Source: UBA3940 sp964506005
Lineage (GTDB): Bacteria > Chloroflexota > Anaerolineae > Aggregatilineales > UBA3940
Direction: 5' to 3'
Assembly (NCBI GenBank): GCA_964506005.1
Contig: CAZDLX010000001.1
Span: forward strand, 8,452-72,451
DNA length: 64,000 nucleotides
The notes beneath the pieces were generated by a model that saw only the letters and a program-made list of their open reading frames with translations, was not told the DNA's origin and made no database searches. A program made the translations under genes and the position numbers. Shown here one piece after another: positions 47,888 through 56,100 of the stretch; the first letter of the stretch is position 1, and every line of letters starts with the position of its first letter.

Positions 47888-49420
47888 TTAATGCGCCAGG
47901 TTGAGCCGGCGTCGCAGCAGGGTGAGATCCTGCTGGTTAAGTAACGGGCTGACCGTAATGACGGGTAGTGGTGAGGTCGAAAGGGTGGCGGTGCTGATGA
48001 CGGCGTCGGCTGTCTGGCTGTCAATAGTGCTCAAATGGCTGATCGGGATGACGTCAACTATCTCGACTTCGGGCAGCTCCTCTCCGATGCGATACACCAG
48101 CATCTGAACCGTAATGCCGCCGGTTGGGCATGCAATAATGACGCGCAGCGCCGGGCTGCTCTTGATCAACAGGCGCTCAGCCAGCGCAAGGTACATCGTA
48201 ATGAACGCGATCTCGTCCTCGGGCAGCAGCCGTGCCAGATCCTCCGCGTCGAGCAGAGATTTCACCGACAGCCACATTTCGGGGTAGGCCTGCCGGACCT
48301 CTCGCTCAAGCGGGTTGTGGACGGGCAAGCCGTGGCGAAGGCGTGTGATGCTGCGCGCGAGATGGGCTTCCAGCCGGGCCACGACATCGGCAGTGACGGG
48401 TGAAGTGCCGATGCGAGGTTCGATCCCGTGAGCCAGCCTGTGGGTGATCTGGCGAGCGATGGCCTCGATGTCGGGAGTGGGTGGAGCAGCGGGCATCGAC
48501 TCGCCAGAGAGCGAAGCGGAAATGAGCAGGACAAACTGGGCGATCTCGGCAGCCGGGAGGGGGAATTCGCCTGCTGTGCGTGAATTCAGATGTTCGCTTA
48601 CTGCGCGGTACTCGTGCCGCGCCCTGAGTTCTTCGATCTGCTGGCGGCGCATCTGCACGGCGCAGCCCCTGGCGAGACGCCGCCGGGTGAGCGCCCAGTA
48701 CAACGCCAGCGTGAGATGGGTGAAATCGGCGTGCGGTATCTTCAGCCGCTTGAAGATGGCCCCCACATCGTCCCACGCTTCGTCGAGCTGCCACCCCAGC
48801 ACTTCGTCCACGATCAGCCGCTGTGCCGGCGTGAGTTCGGGCGCGCAATCCCTATCGCGGGTGGCGTCGTTCAGACAGTAGTCGAGCAGCGGCCCCGCCA
48901 GATCGAAGTCGAGGAGAAGGGTAATGGTTGCCTGTCGCCGGTCCTCTTCTCGCCCGATGACCTGGATTCCCAGCCGGGGGCGGCGCTCCAGAAACAGCTG
49001 GTTTTCGGCGCACCAGGACTCAATCTCTATGAGATCGCGGTAAAGGGTTGAAGAGGAAATGGCCAGTTTGTGCTGAATACTGCGCTTGGTACGGTAATCC
49101 CAGCTCGTCAGCAGTTCAAAGAGCAGGACCTGGCGGCGTTCCCGGGGTGAGAGCAGCAGGCGCTGCGGGGCCGAGGCGTCGAGCTGCTGCAGGATCTGGC
49201 CGCGCACGTCATCCGGGGCGTCCAGGTGAATACCCTCCCCGGCAGCGGTGGTGAGGGTGGCCTCACGCGATGCGAGCCAGAAGGCAATCATGGGGAGGTT
49301 ATAGCGCACGATGCGTGCCGACAGGCCAAGCTGCCTGCCCAGCGCCCCCGCCGAAACCGGGCCGTGAGCATTCAGCAGTGCACGCGCGATCGCGACCTGC
49401 CGTGAATTGAGCGCCGGCAT
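47888..49420 (-). CDS. PRD-domain transcriptional regulator (BglG/LicR/Mga-like) of the PTS operon
   Basis: 510 aa. Two N-terminal DNA-binding helical domains (V-S-A-G-A-L-G-R-Q-L-G-L-S near 22-34 and I-S-S-S-T-L-Y-R-D-L near 121-130) are followed by two PRD domains (about 195-305 and 315-420) and an EIIB-like domain with Cys431 in I-I-A-C-P-T-G-G-I-T-V. This is the layout of PTS-regulated transcription activators. First histidines are present (His235 in F-T-H-L, His353 in E-A-H-L). The second PRD2 histidine is replaced by Tyr410 (I-T-M-Y-L-A), and the second of PRD1 is also not His. As first gene of the operon it probably controls it from the region above 49420. Confidence 0.9.
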   Translation of the reverse strand: MPALNSRQVAIARALLNAHGPVSAGALGRQLGLSARIVRYNLPMIAFWLASREATLTTAAGEGIHLDAPDDVRGQILQQLDASAPQRLLLSPRERRQVLLFELLTSWDYRTKRSIQHKLAISSSTLYRDLIEIESWCAENQLFLERRPRLGIQVIGREEDRRQATITLLLDFDLAGPLLDYCLNDATRDRDCAPELTPAQRLIVDEVLGWQLDEAWDDVGAIFKRLKIPHADFTHLTLALYWALTRRRLARGCAVQMRRQQIEELRARHEYRAVSEHLNSRTAGEFPLPAAEIAQFVLLISASLSGESMPAAPPTPDIEAIARQITHRLAHGIEPRIGTSPVTADVVARLEAHLARSITRLRHGLPVHNPLEREVRQAYPEMWLSVKSLLDAEDLARLLPEDEIAFITMYLALAERLLIKSSPALRVIIACPTGGITVQMLVYRIGEELPEVEIVDVIPISHLSTIDSQTADAVISTATLSTSPLPVITVSPLLNQQDLTLLRRRLNLAH

Positions 49421-49812
49421 TATCTATGCTCGCTTCGGTTATTCACTGACCTGCTGAACTTCGGGTTTACAGTGAAGAGCCGCACCTATGAGTACCAACA
49501 CATCACTTCGGGAAACGTTGCGGGTCGAAACTCTTGGCGGGCACGAGCGTGAAGTTAGTACTTAAGCTCAGTATAAGTGAAAACTGATGAAGGATATAGA
49601 TCTGATTAGTGTCGATTAGGCTGCGCAGGTCTGTTACAAAATGACACGATTTGGACAGTATGTTCCGGCAGCTGCTCGCAACCCGCCGTGCCGCAGGGGT
49701 GGGCGATGGGCGGCAGGTAATGCCGGTTTAGGTCGCACAGACGGCGCTTGACGGGATTAGAACAGGTGAACTATTATAAGGGGGTATTCGCCCGCAGTTG
49801 GAAGCTCCGCAT
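49421..49812. other. Divergent intergenic region upstream of the PTS operon
   Basis: About 390 bp between the PRD regulator (-) and the DUF1905 gene (+). The left part (49550-49650) is A+T-rich and should contain the PTS operon promoter, though I see no clear minus-strand hexamers. The plus-strand promoter at 49748-49777 is clear. Confidence 0.55.
49748..49777 (+). promoter_or_regulatory. Sigma-70-type promoter of the DUF1905/DinB/AlkD cassette
   Basis: TTGACG, 18 bases, TATTAT. The expected start point lies about 30 bases before the ATG at 49813. Confidence 0.75.
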
Positions 49813-50106
49813 ATGGTCATCGAGTTTGAATTCGAGGGTGAGATCTGGTTCTGGCGCGGCCCTGCGCCGTGGTTCTTCGTCACCGTTCCGGAAGAGCTCA
49901 GCTACGACATCCAGGGCATATCAGAGCTCGTAACCTACGGCTGGGGCATGATCCCGGTGCACGCTCGTATCGGCAGCACCGAGTGGACGACCTCGCTGTG
50001 GCCGAAGGATGGCCGCTACATCGTGCCCATCAAGGCGAGTGTCCGGCGGGCGGAAGGCATCGACGAAGGCGACACGGTAGCCGTGCATCTCGACGTTCGT
50101 TTATAA
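49813..50106 (+). CDS. DUF1905 family protein
   Basis: 97-aa beta-barrel-type protein of the DUF1905 family. Typical segments are F-E-G-E-I-W-F-W, A-P-W-F-F-V-T-V-P, W-G-M-I-P-V-H-A-R-I-G-S-T-E-W, the S-L-W-P-K-D-G-R-Y-I-V-P-I-K segment and the end D-T-V-A-V-H-L-D. The function of the family is unknown. The ATG at 49813 is preceded by GGAAG ten bases upstream. It is the first gene of a three-gene cassette, with the DinB gene starting 36 bp after its stop. Confidence 0.88.
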   Translation: MVIEFEFEGEIWFWRGPAPWFFVTVPEELSYDIQGISELVTYGWGMIPVHARIGSTEWTTSLWPKDGRYIVPIKASVRRAEGIDEGDTVAVHLDVRL

Positions 50107-50142
50107 GCGATACGAGTGTTTCTGCCTGGAGGGGGCAAGGGG

Positions 50143-50664
50143 ATGGCCATTATTGACAACGACATGCTGTGGCGACAGTTCGGTGCAGCCATCGACATGC
50201 TTGGCGAAACTATTCACGACTGCCCGGCTGACCTGTGGGAAGCGCCCCTGTGGGACGACCAGCCCGATCAGTGGGTGGCGGCGGGCTTTTCGAAGTTCTG
50301 GTATCTGGCCTACCACACGCTGTTCTGGCTGGACCTGTACTTAACCGGTGCGGAGCAGGGCTTTGCCCCGCCTGAGCCGTTTGCCCTCGTCGAGATGGAC
50401 GCAGGGGAGTCGCTGCCGCGAACCTACACCCGCGAAGAGCTGCTCGGCTACCTGGACATCTGCCGCCGCAGGTGCCAGCAGACCATCAGCGCCATGACCG
50501 CCGAGCAGGCGAACCGCCTGTGCCGCTTCTCGTGGGCAGAGCTGCCCTTCGCGGAGCTTCAGCTGTACAACCTGCGCCACGTGCAGGAGCACGGCGCACA
50601 GCTGCGCATGTTCCTGGGGCAGCGGGCCGGAACCCCGGCCGGCTGGGTGCCCCAGGCCCGGTAG
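50143..50664 (+). CDS. DinB family protein
   Basis: 173-aa four-helix bundle of the DinB/DUF664 superfamily. W-R-Q-F-G-A-A-I-D-M-L near the start, W-Y-L-A-Y-H-T-L-F-W-L-D near 53 and L-R-H-V-Q-E-H near 150 give the three-His metal site usual for the family. Members act as thiol-dependent transferases or are uncharacterised. GGAGGGGG precedes the ATG. It ends 15 bp before the AlkD-like gene. Confidence 0.88.
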   Translation: MAIIDNDMLWRQFGAAIDMLGETIHDCPADLWEAPLWDDQPDQWVAAGFSKFWYLAYHTLFWLDLYLTGAEQGFAPPEPFALVEMDAGESLPRTYTREELLGYLDICRRRCQQTISAMTAEQANRLCRFSWAELPFAELQLYNLRHVQEHGAQLRMFLGQRAGTPAGWVPQAR

Positions 50665-50679
50665 GACTTGCTGCGACAC

Positions 50680-51777
50680 ATGGCCGAACCATTCAAAAAT
50701 ATGTACAACCGCGAGTCGGTCGCTGTGCTGGCCCAGGCGGTTCATGATGCTTATCCCGCGTTTGACATTCCGGCTTTTATGGAGCGCGTCTTCGACACGG
50801 GCTGGGATCAGCGCGAGCTGATGGCCCGCAAGCGCCACGTCACACAGGCGCTGGCGGCGGGGCTGCCTGAAGATTACCGGGCGGCGCTGGACGTGCTGCG
50901 CCGGGCGCTGCCGCTGCTGGACAGCCAGCGATTCGAGAAGATGGTCTTTCCCGATTTCGTGGAGGTCTACGGGTTGGACGACGTCGAGGCGTCCATAGCG
51001 GCTCTGGAGACGTTCACGCAGGCCATCAGCGCCGAGTTCGCCGTCCGCCCGTTCATCGAGCGCTACCCGGATCGGTTCATGCGGCAGATGCTGGCCTGGG
51101 CGGGCCATGAGAGCGAGTACGTACGGCGGCTGGCGAGTGAGGGCAGCCGCCCACGCCTGCCCTGGGGCATACGCCTCAACGCCTTGATTGACGACCCCAC
51201 GCCCATTCTGCCGGTTCTCGACAGGCTGAAGAACGACCCCTCTGAGTCGGTGCGGCGCAGCGTGGCGAACAATCTCAACGACATCTCCAAAGACAACCCG
51301 GCAGTAGTTGTGGATGTCCTGCAGAGATGGCAGGTAGACGCAGCGCCAGAGATCGGGTGGATCACCCGCCACGCGCTGCGCACGCTGGTCAAGAAGGGCG
51401 ATCCACGGGCGCTCGACCTGCTGGGCTACCCGGCGGCGCCAGCCGTCGAGGTGCGCAACCTGTCGGTCGACCGGGATACGATTCCCTTTGGGGGCGAGGT
51501 CACGGTGACGTTCGACGTGGTCTCGACCGGCGGCGAAGCGCAGAGCCTGGTGATCGACTACGTGGTGCACCTGGTGCGGGCCAGTGGCAGCCGGACGCCG
51601 AAGGTGTTCAAGCTGACGAAGCGGGAGATCGGGCCGGGCGAGGTCATCACGATCACGCGCAGCCACAGCTTCCGGCCCGTGACCACCCGACGTTACTATC
51701 CCGGCGAGCACCTGATCGAGCCGCAGATTAACGGCCAGACGTTCGGGCAGGTCGCCTTCACAGTCGAAGAGCCCTGA
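50680..51777 (+). CDS. HEAT-repeat DNA alkylation repair-like protein (AlkD/COG4335 type)
   Basis: 365 aa. The first 250 residues are HEAT-like helical repeats (A-F-M-E-R-V-F, F-M-R-Q-M-L-A-W-A-G-H, S-V-R-R-S-V-A-N-N-L-N-D-I-S-K-D-N-P), as in DNA alkylation repair enzymes of the COG4335 group. The last 110 residues are a beta-sandwich (V-E-V-R-N-L-S-V, T-V-T-F-D-V-V-S-T-G-G). The K-R-E-I-G-P-G-E segment lies in this beta domain, which is regularly attached in COG4335 proteins. It may bind DNA, but glycosylase activity is not proven for this branch. A terminator follows the stop. Confidence 0.88.
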   Translation: MAEPFKNMYNRESVAVLAQAVHDAYPAFDIPAFMERVFDTGWDQRELMARKRHVTQALAAGLPEDYRAALDVLRRALPLLDSQRFEKMVFPDFVEVYGLDDVEASIAALETFTQAISAEFAVRPFIERYPDRFMRQMLAWAGHESEYVRRLASEGSRPRLPWGIRLNALIDDPTPILPVLDRLKNDPSESVRRSVANNLNDISKDNPAVVVDVLQRWQVDAAPEIGWITRHALRTLVKKGDPRALDLLGYPAAPAVEVRNLSVDRDTIPFGGEVTVTFDVVSTGGEAQSLVIDYVVHLVRASGSRTPKVFKLTKREIGPGEVITITRSHSFRPVTTRRYYPGEHLIEPQINGQTFGQVAFTVEEP

Positions 51778-51812
51778 CGGGCTTTCGAGGCGTTCCGCTT
51801 GTCTTAGCCCCC

Positions 51813-51848
51813 GCCGCCCCGATGCCGTCCCGATCGGGCGGCTTTTTG
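51813..51848 (+). terminator. Rho-independent terminator after the AlkD-like gene
   Basis: GCCGCCCCGAT and ATCGGGCGGC pair with one bulged base, followed by TTTTT. Confidence 0.75.
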
Positions 51849-52096
51849 ATTCCGCGGCAGCGCAGGGCGGTGAAAACCTGCCCAAACCGGGTTTTCGGGG
51901 GGTGGGGAAAAGTTGGGGATACCGGCGAGTAACATCGATTCGCCCCTACGATGAGGCCGAAGACAACGAAATCGCCGGGCCGGTCAGGCCCTAAGGGTGG
52001 AGGAAGATGATGACAGAGGAAGATGGACGCAGGAAGCTCGGAAGCCGCGGTTCGCCTTTGAGCGAGTATGCACTGGATGAATACAGGAGTGAAACA

Positions 52097-52942
52097 ATGT
52101 CTGTGAAACGAATTCTCTTGCTGCTGGCGCTGCACGCGATGGTGCTCTTTCTGGCGGCATGTGGGGCGGCTGGCTCGGCCAGCACCATCGGCGTGGGGGC
52201 CATCGTACCCGCGGAGCCGGCTGTGCAGTCAGGGGCGGTCGGGCCGGACCTGTTCGCGCTGACTGAGTGGGACGTCGTGTGGATCTCGGACAACACGGGG
52301 TACTACGCGGCGCGGGAGTACGCCAAGCTGATCGAAGACGAGTTCGGTGTGACGGTGCGGCTGCACGACGTCGTCGTGCGTGACCTCACCGCGCGCCAGG
52401 TGCTGGCGGCGCTTCGCGGCGATAGTACCGTCACGCAGTCCCGGCTCAAGCGTCTTCCCGAGCTGGTGCGCCATGCCGAGGTCGTCGTGCTCTCTGCGAA
52501 CCCGCTCGAGTCCGGCGCGCCCACGGCGAGCTGCTCGGCCTACCCGTACTTCGTGACGAACGGCTCGCGCCAGACCTGGGACCAGTACCGCGACGAGCTG
52601 GACATGGTCTACCAGATGATCCTGGGCCTGCGAGGTGACAACCCGATCGCCATCCGTGCGTATGACGCCTACAGCTCCGACTTCTTCGACTGGAACCGGT
52701 ATGGCGTGAAGGACACGTGCTCCCAGTGGTGGGATATGTTCAACGAGACGCTCCATGAAACGTCAGAGGAGCACGGCGTGCCGGTCGCTGAGGTCTACGC
52801 TGCCTTCAACGGCGCGGACCACTCTGAAGACCCGCGCGACAAGGCGCTCCTAGGCTGGGACCGCATCAATCCGAACGCGGCGGGTGCCCGGATGATCGCC
52901 GAGCTGGTACACGACCTCGGGTACGAGCCCACGATCGAGTAG
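52097..52942 (+). CDS. SGNH-hydrolase-fold lipoprotein, apparently lacking catalytic Ser and His
   Basis: 281 aa with a lipoprotein signal (L-A-A-C, Cys22). The fold follows secreted SGNH/GDSL hydrolases: block I at 62-70, strand A-E-V-V-V-L-S-A-N-P-L near 127-137, A-I-R-A-Y-D-A-Y near 185 and block V near 255. Block I reads S-D-N-T-G where GDS is expected, so the catalytic Ser is Asn66. Block V reads D-R-I-N-P-N where D-x-x-H-P is expected, so the catalytic His is Asn258. The protein may be a binding protein rather than an esterase. AGGAG precedes the ATG at 52097. An in-frame ATG at 52007 with a strong GGTGGAGG would add 30 residues before the signal peptide. Confidence 0.75.
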   Translation: MSVKRILLLLALHAMVLFLAACGAAGSASTIGVGAIVPAEPAVQSGAVGPDLFALTEWDVVWISDNTGYYAAREYAKLIEDEFGVTVRLHDVVVRDLTARQVLAALRGDSTVTQSRLKRLPELVRHAEVVVLSANPLESGAPTASCSAYPYFVTNGSRQTWDQYRDELDMVYQMILGLRGDNPIAIRAYDAYSSDFFDWNRYGVKDTCSQWWDMFNETLHETSEEHGVPVAEVYAAFNGADHSEDPRDKALLGWDRINPNAAGARMIAELVHDLGYEPTIE

Positions 52943-52950
52943 CACAGCGG

Positions 52951-52981
52951 TAGAAGCCCCGCCACCGTGACGGGGCTTCTA
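52951..52981 (+). terminator. Hairpin terminator after the SGNH-like gene
   Basis: TAGAAGCCCCG and CGGGGCTTCTA form a perfect 11-bp stem around nine bases. Confidence 0.65.
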
Positions 52982-53085
52982 CCTCCCACTTCGACGAACA
53001 ACCGGGCAGGTCTGCTGCTGACGCTCAGCGCCAGCAGCGGGCCGATTTCCGGCGTAAGGCGGAGCCATCACGGCAGAAACTACTC

Positions 53086-53091
53086 TATACT
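53086..53091 (+). promoter_or_regulatory. Likely -10 element of the kinase-WD40 gene
   Basis: TATACT, 35 bases before the GTG at 53126. I see no good -35. Confidence 0.35.
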
Positions 53092-53125
53092 GGAGGGATC
53101 GGCGGTGTTGGGAGAGGTTGCGGTC

Positions 53126-56100
53126 GTGGCTGACGAGATCATGCGGACGCTCAAGGCGTACGAGCTGCAGGAGCAGATCGGCACAGGTGGCTTTGGCGCT
53201 GTGTACCGCGCCTACCAGCCCGCGGTCGGGCGGGAGGTGGCGGTCAAGATCATCCTGCCGGATTTCGCCAACCACCCGGAGTTCATCCGCCGGTTCGAGG
53301 CGGAGGCGCACCTCATCGCCCGCCTCGAACACCTGCACATCGTGCCGCTGTATGACTACTGGCGCGACCCGAACGGCGCCTACCTGGTGATGCGCTACCT
53401 GCGCGGCGGCAGCCTGGAGGATGCGCTGCAAAGTGGCCCTTGCAGCCTCGAAACCGCCGCGCTGATGCTCGACCAGATTGCTGCCGCCGTGGCTGTCGCC
53501 CACCGCAACGGCATCATCCACCGGGATCTAAAACCGGCCAACATCCTCCTGGACGAGGACGGCAACGCCTACCTCTCTGACTTCGGCATCGCGCAGGAAC
53601 TGGCAGCCGGCAGCCCCGGCATCGAGCCTCTGGACCTGCTCGGCTCGGCGGGTTACGTCTCGCCCGAGCAGGCACGCGGAGACGTGCTGACGCCGCAGAG
53701 CGACATCTACAGCCTGGGCGTCGTGCTGTACGAGATGCTGGCAGGCCGGCACCCCTATCCAGGCGTGGAACCGGCTGAGCGGCTCTTCCAGCACCTTGAG
53801 TCGCCGCTGCCAGAGCTCACCTCGCTGCACGGCGCTATCGGCGATGCCGTTAACCGGGTGCTGCAGCGGGCGACGGCCAAAGACCCGGCCCGGCGATATG
53901 GCGACGCCATCGCCTTCGCCGAGGATTTTCGCAAAGCAGCCCGGCTGGATGGCCGCCCGGCGGAGGGGGAGGTCGTCGAGCGGCTGACCTTCCGCGAGCA
54001 GGAGATCGCCGAGCTGATTGTCGCGGGCAAGTCGAACCGCGAGATCGCGGAGGCGCTGACCATCGAGCTGAGCACGGTCAAGTGGCATGTCCACCAGATC
54101 TACCAGAAGCTGAACGTGCGCAGCCGGGTGCAGCTCATCGTGAAGGTGCGAGAGCTGGAGCTCATCGTCGACCAGTTCACGCCGCAGCTCCTCGCCGACC
54201 GGCCTGTGACGGGCCGCCTGCCGGCACCCGCCAATCCCTACAAGGGGCTGCTCCCCTTCTCCGCCGCCGACGAGCAGGACTTCTTCGGGCGAGAGCGCCT
54301 GATCGCCCGGCTGCTCAAACGGCTGGGCGAGCCGCACCGCTACGCTCGGTTTCTGGCGGTCGTCGGACCGAGCGGCAGCGGTAAGTCCAGCCTGCTGAGG
54401 GCCGGGCTGGTGCCGGCGTTGTGGCGGGGTGAGCTGCCCGGCGCCGACCGCTGGTACGTCGCCGAGATGAAGCCGGGGGCACAGCCCTTCGACGAGCTTG
54501 AGGCGGCGCTGCTGCGCGTGGCTGCTCGCCGCAATGGAAACCTGCGCGACGAGATCGAGCGTGACCGGCGTGGTCTGATCGACGCCGTGAGGCGGCTGCT
54601 GCCCGGCGAGCACGGCACGCTGCTGCTGATCGTCGACCAGTTCGAAGAGCTTTTCACACTCGTAGAAGACGAGAGCGCCCGCGAGCGCTTTCTAGAGCTG
54701 CTGCATGTCGCCGCGACCGAGCCGCACAGCCCGGTGTACGTCGTGCTCGCCCTCAGGGCCGACTTCTACGACCGCCCGCTGCAGTATCCCGCTTTCGGGG
54801 CGCTGGTCCGCAGCCGCCTTGAGACCGTGCTGCCGCTGAGCGCCGAGGAGCTTGAGCGCGCGATCCGCCGCCCTGCCGAGCGCGCGGGCGTCCAGTTCGA
54901 GCCGGGGCTGGTCGCCGCCATCGTTTCGGACACCTATCGCCAGCCCGGCGCGCTGCCACTGCTGCAGTATGCGCTCACCGAGCTGTTTGAAAACCGGGAG
55001 GGCCACACGCTGACGCTGGCTGCCTACCACTCGATTGGCGGGGTGGTGGGCGCGCTCGCCCAGCAGGCCGAAGCGTTGTACGCCGAGCAGGGTGTGGCGG
55101 GGCAGGAAGCGGTGCGCCAGCTCTTCCTCCGGCTTGTGGCAGTGCCGGCAGCCGGCAGTGATGCCGTCGAGACGCAGCGGCGCGTGCCGCGCTCNNNNNN
55201 NNNNNNNNNNNNNNNNNNNNNNNNNNNNNNNNNNNNNNNNNNNNNNNNNNNNNNNNNNNNNNNNNNNNNNNNNNNNNNNNNNNNNNNNNNNNNNTGGAGC
55301 TGGCTGCGGAGCCCGAGCTGATGGAGGAGGTGCTTGACGCCTTCGCCGCTTACCGGCTGCTCTCGCTGGACCGCGACCCCGTGACCCGCAGCGCGACGGT
55401 CGAGATCGCCCATGCCGCCCTGCTGCGCGAGTGGGCGCGGCTCAGGCGCTGGATCGAAGAGCACCGGCAGGACATACAGCACCAGCGGCAGCTTGCCGCC
55501 CTCGCCGCCGAATGGCACGAGGCGGGCGAGGACCCGAGCTTTCTGCTGCACGGTGCGCGGCTGGCTCAGCTTGAGGTTTGGGCCGGAGGCACGGACCTGG
55601 CGCTGACCGGCTACGAGCAGGCGTACCTCGCGGCGAGCACTGCCGAGCATCAGCGCCAGCAGGCCGAGGAGGCGCAGCGCCAGGCTCACGAACTGGCTCT
55701 CGAGCAGCGTGCGGCAGCTCGCCTGCGCGTTCTGGCGGGCGTGCTGATCGTCGCCGTGTTGGTCGTCAGCGCGGCGGCACTGGTGGCGCTCCGGTCCTCG
55801 CAGCGGGCGGAGGAGCAGCGCCGCATGGCCTTCTCGCGCGAGCTGGCCGCCTCGGCGATCAGCAACCTCGAACTCGACCCCGAGCGCAGCGTGCTGCTGG
55901 CGCTGCATGCGGTTGCCGAGGCAGAGACGCTGGAAGCAATCAATGCGCTGCACCGCGCCCTGCCCGAGCTGCACATCGTCCAGACGCTGGCGGGCCACGA
56001 GGGAGCTGTGCACGACATCGCCGCCAGCGCAGCCGGCGACCGCCTGGCCAGCGCGGGCGAGGATGGGACGATCAGGGTGTGGGAGGTCGAGACTGGCCGG

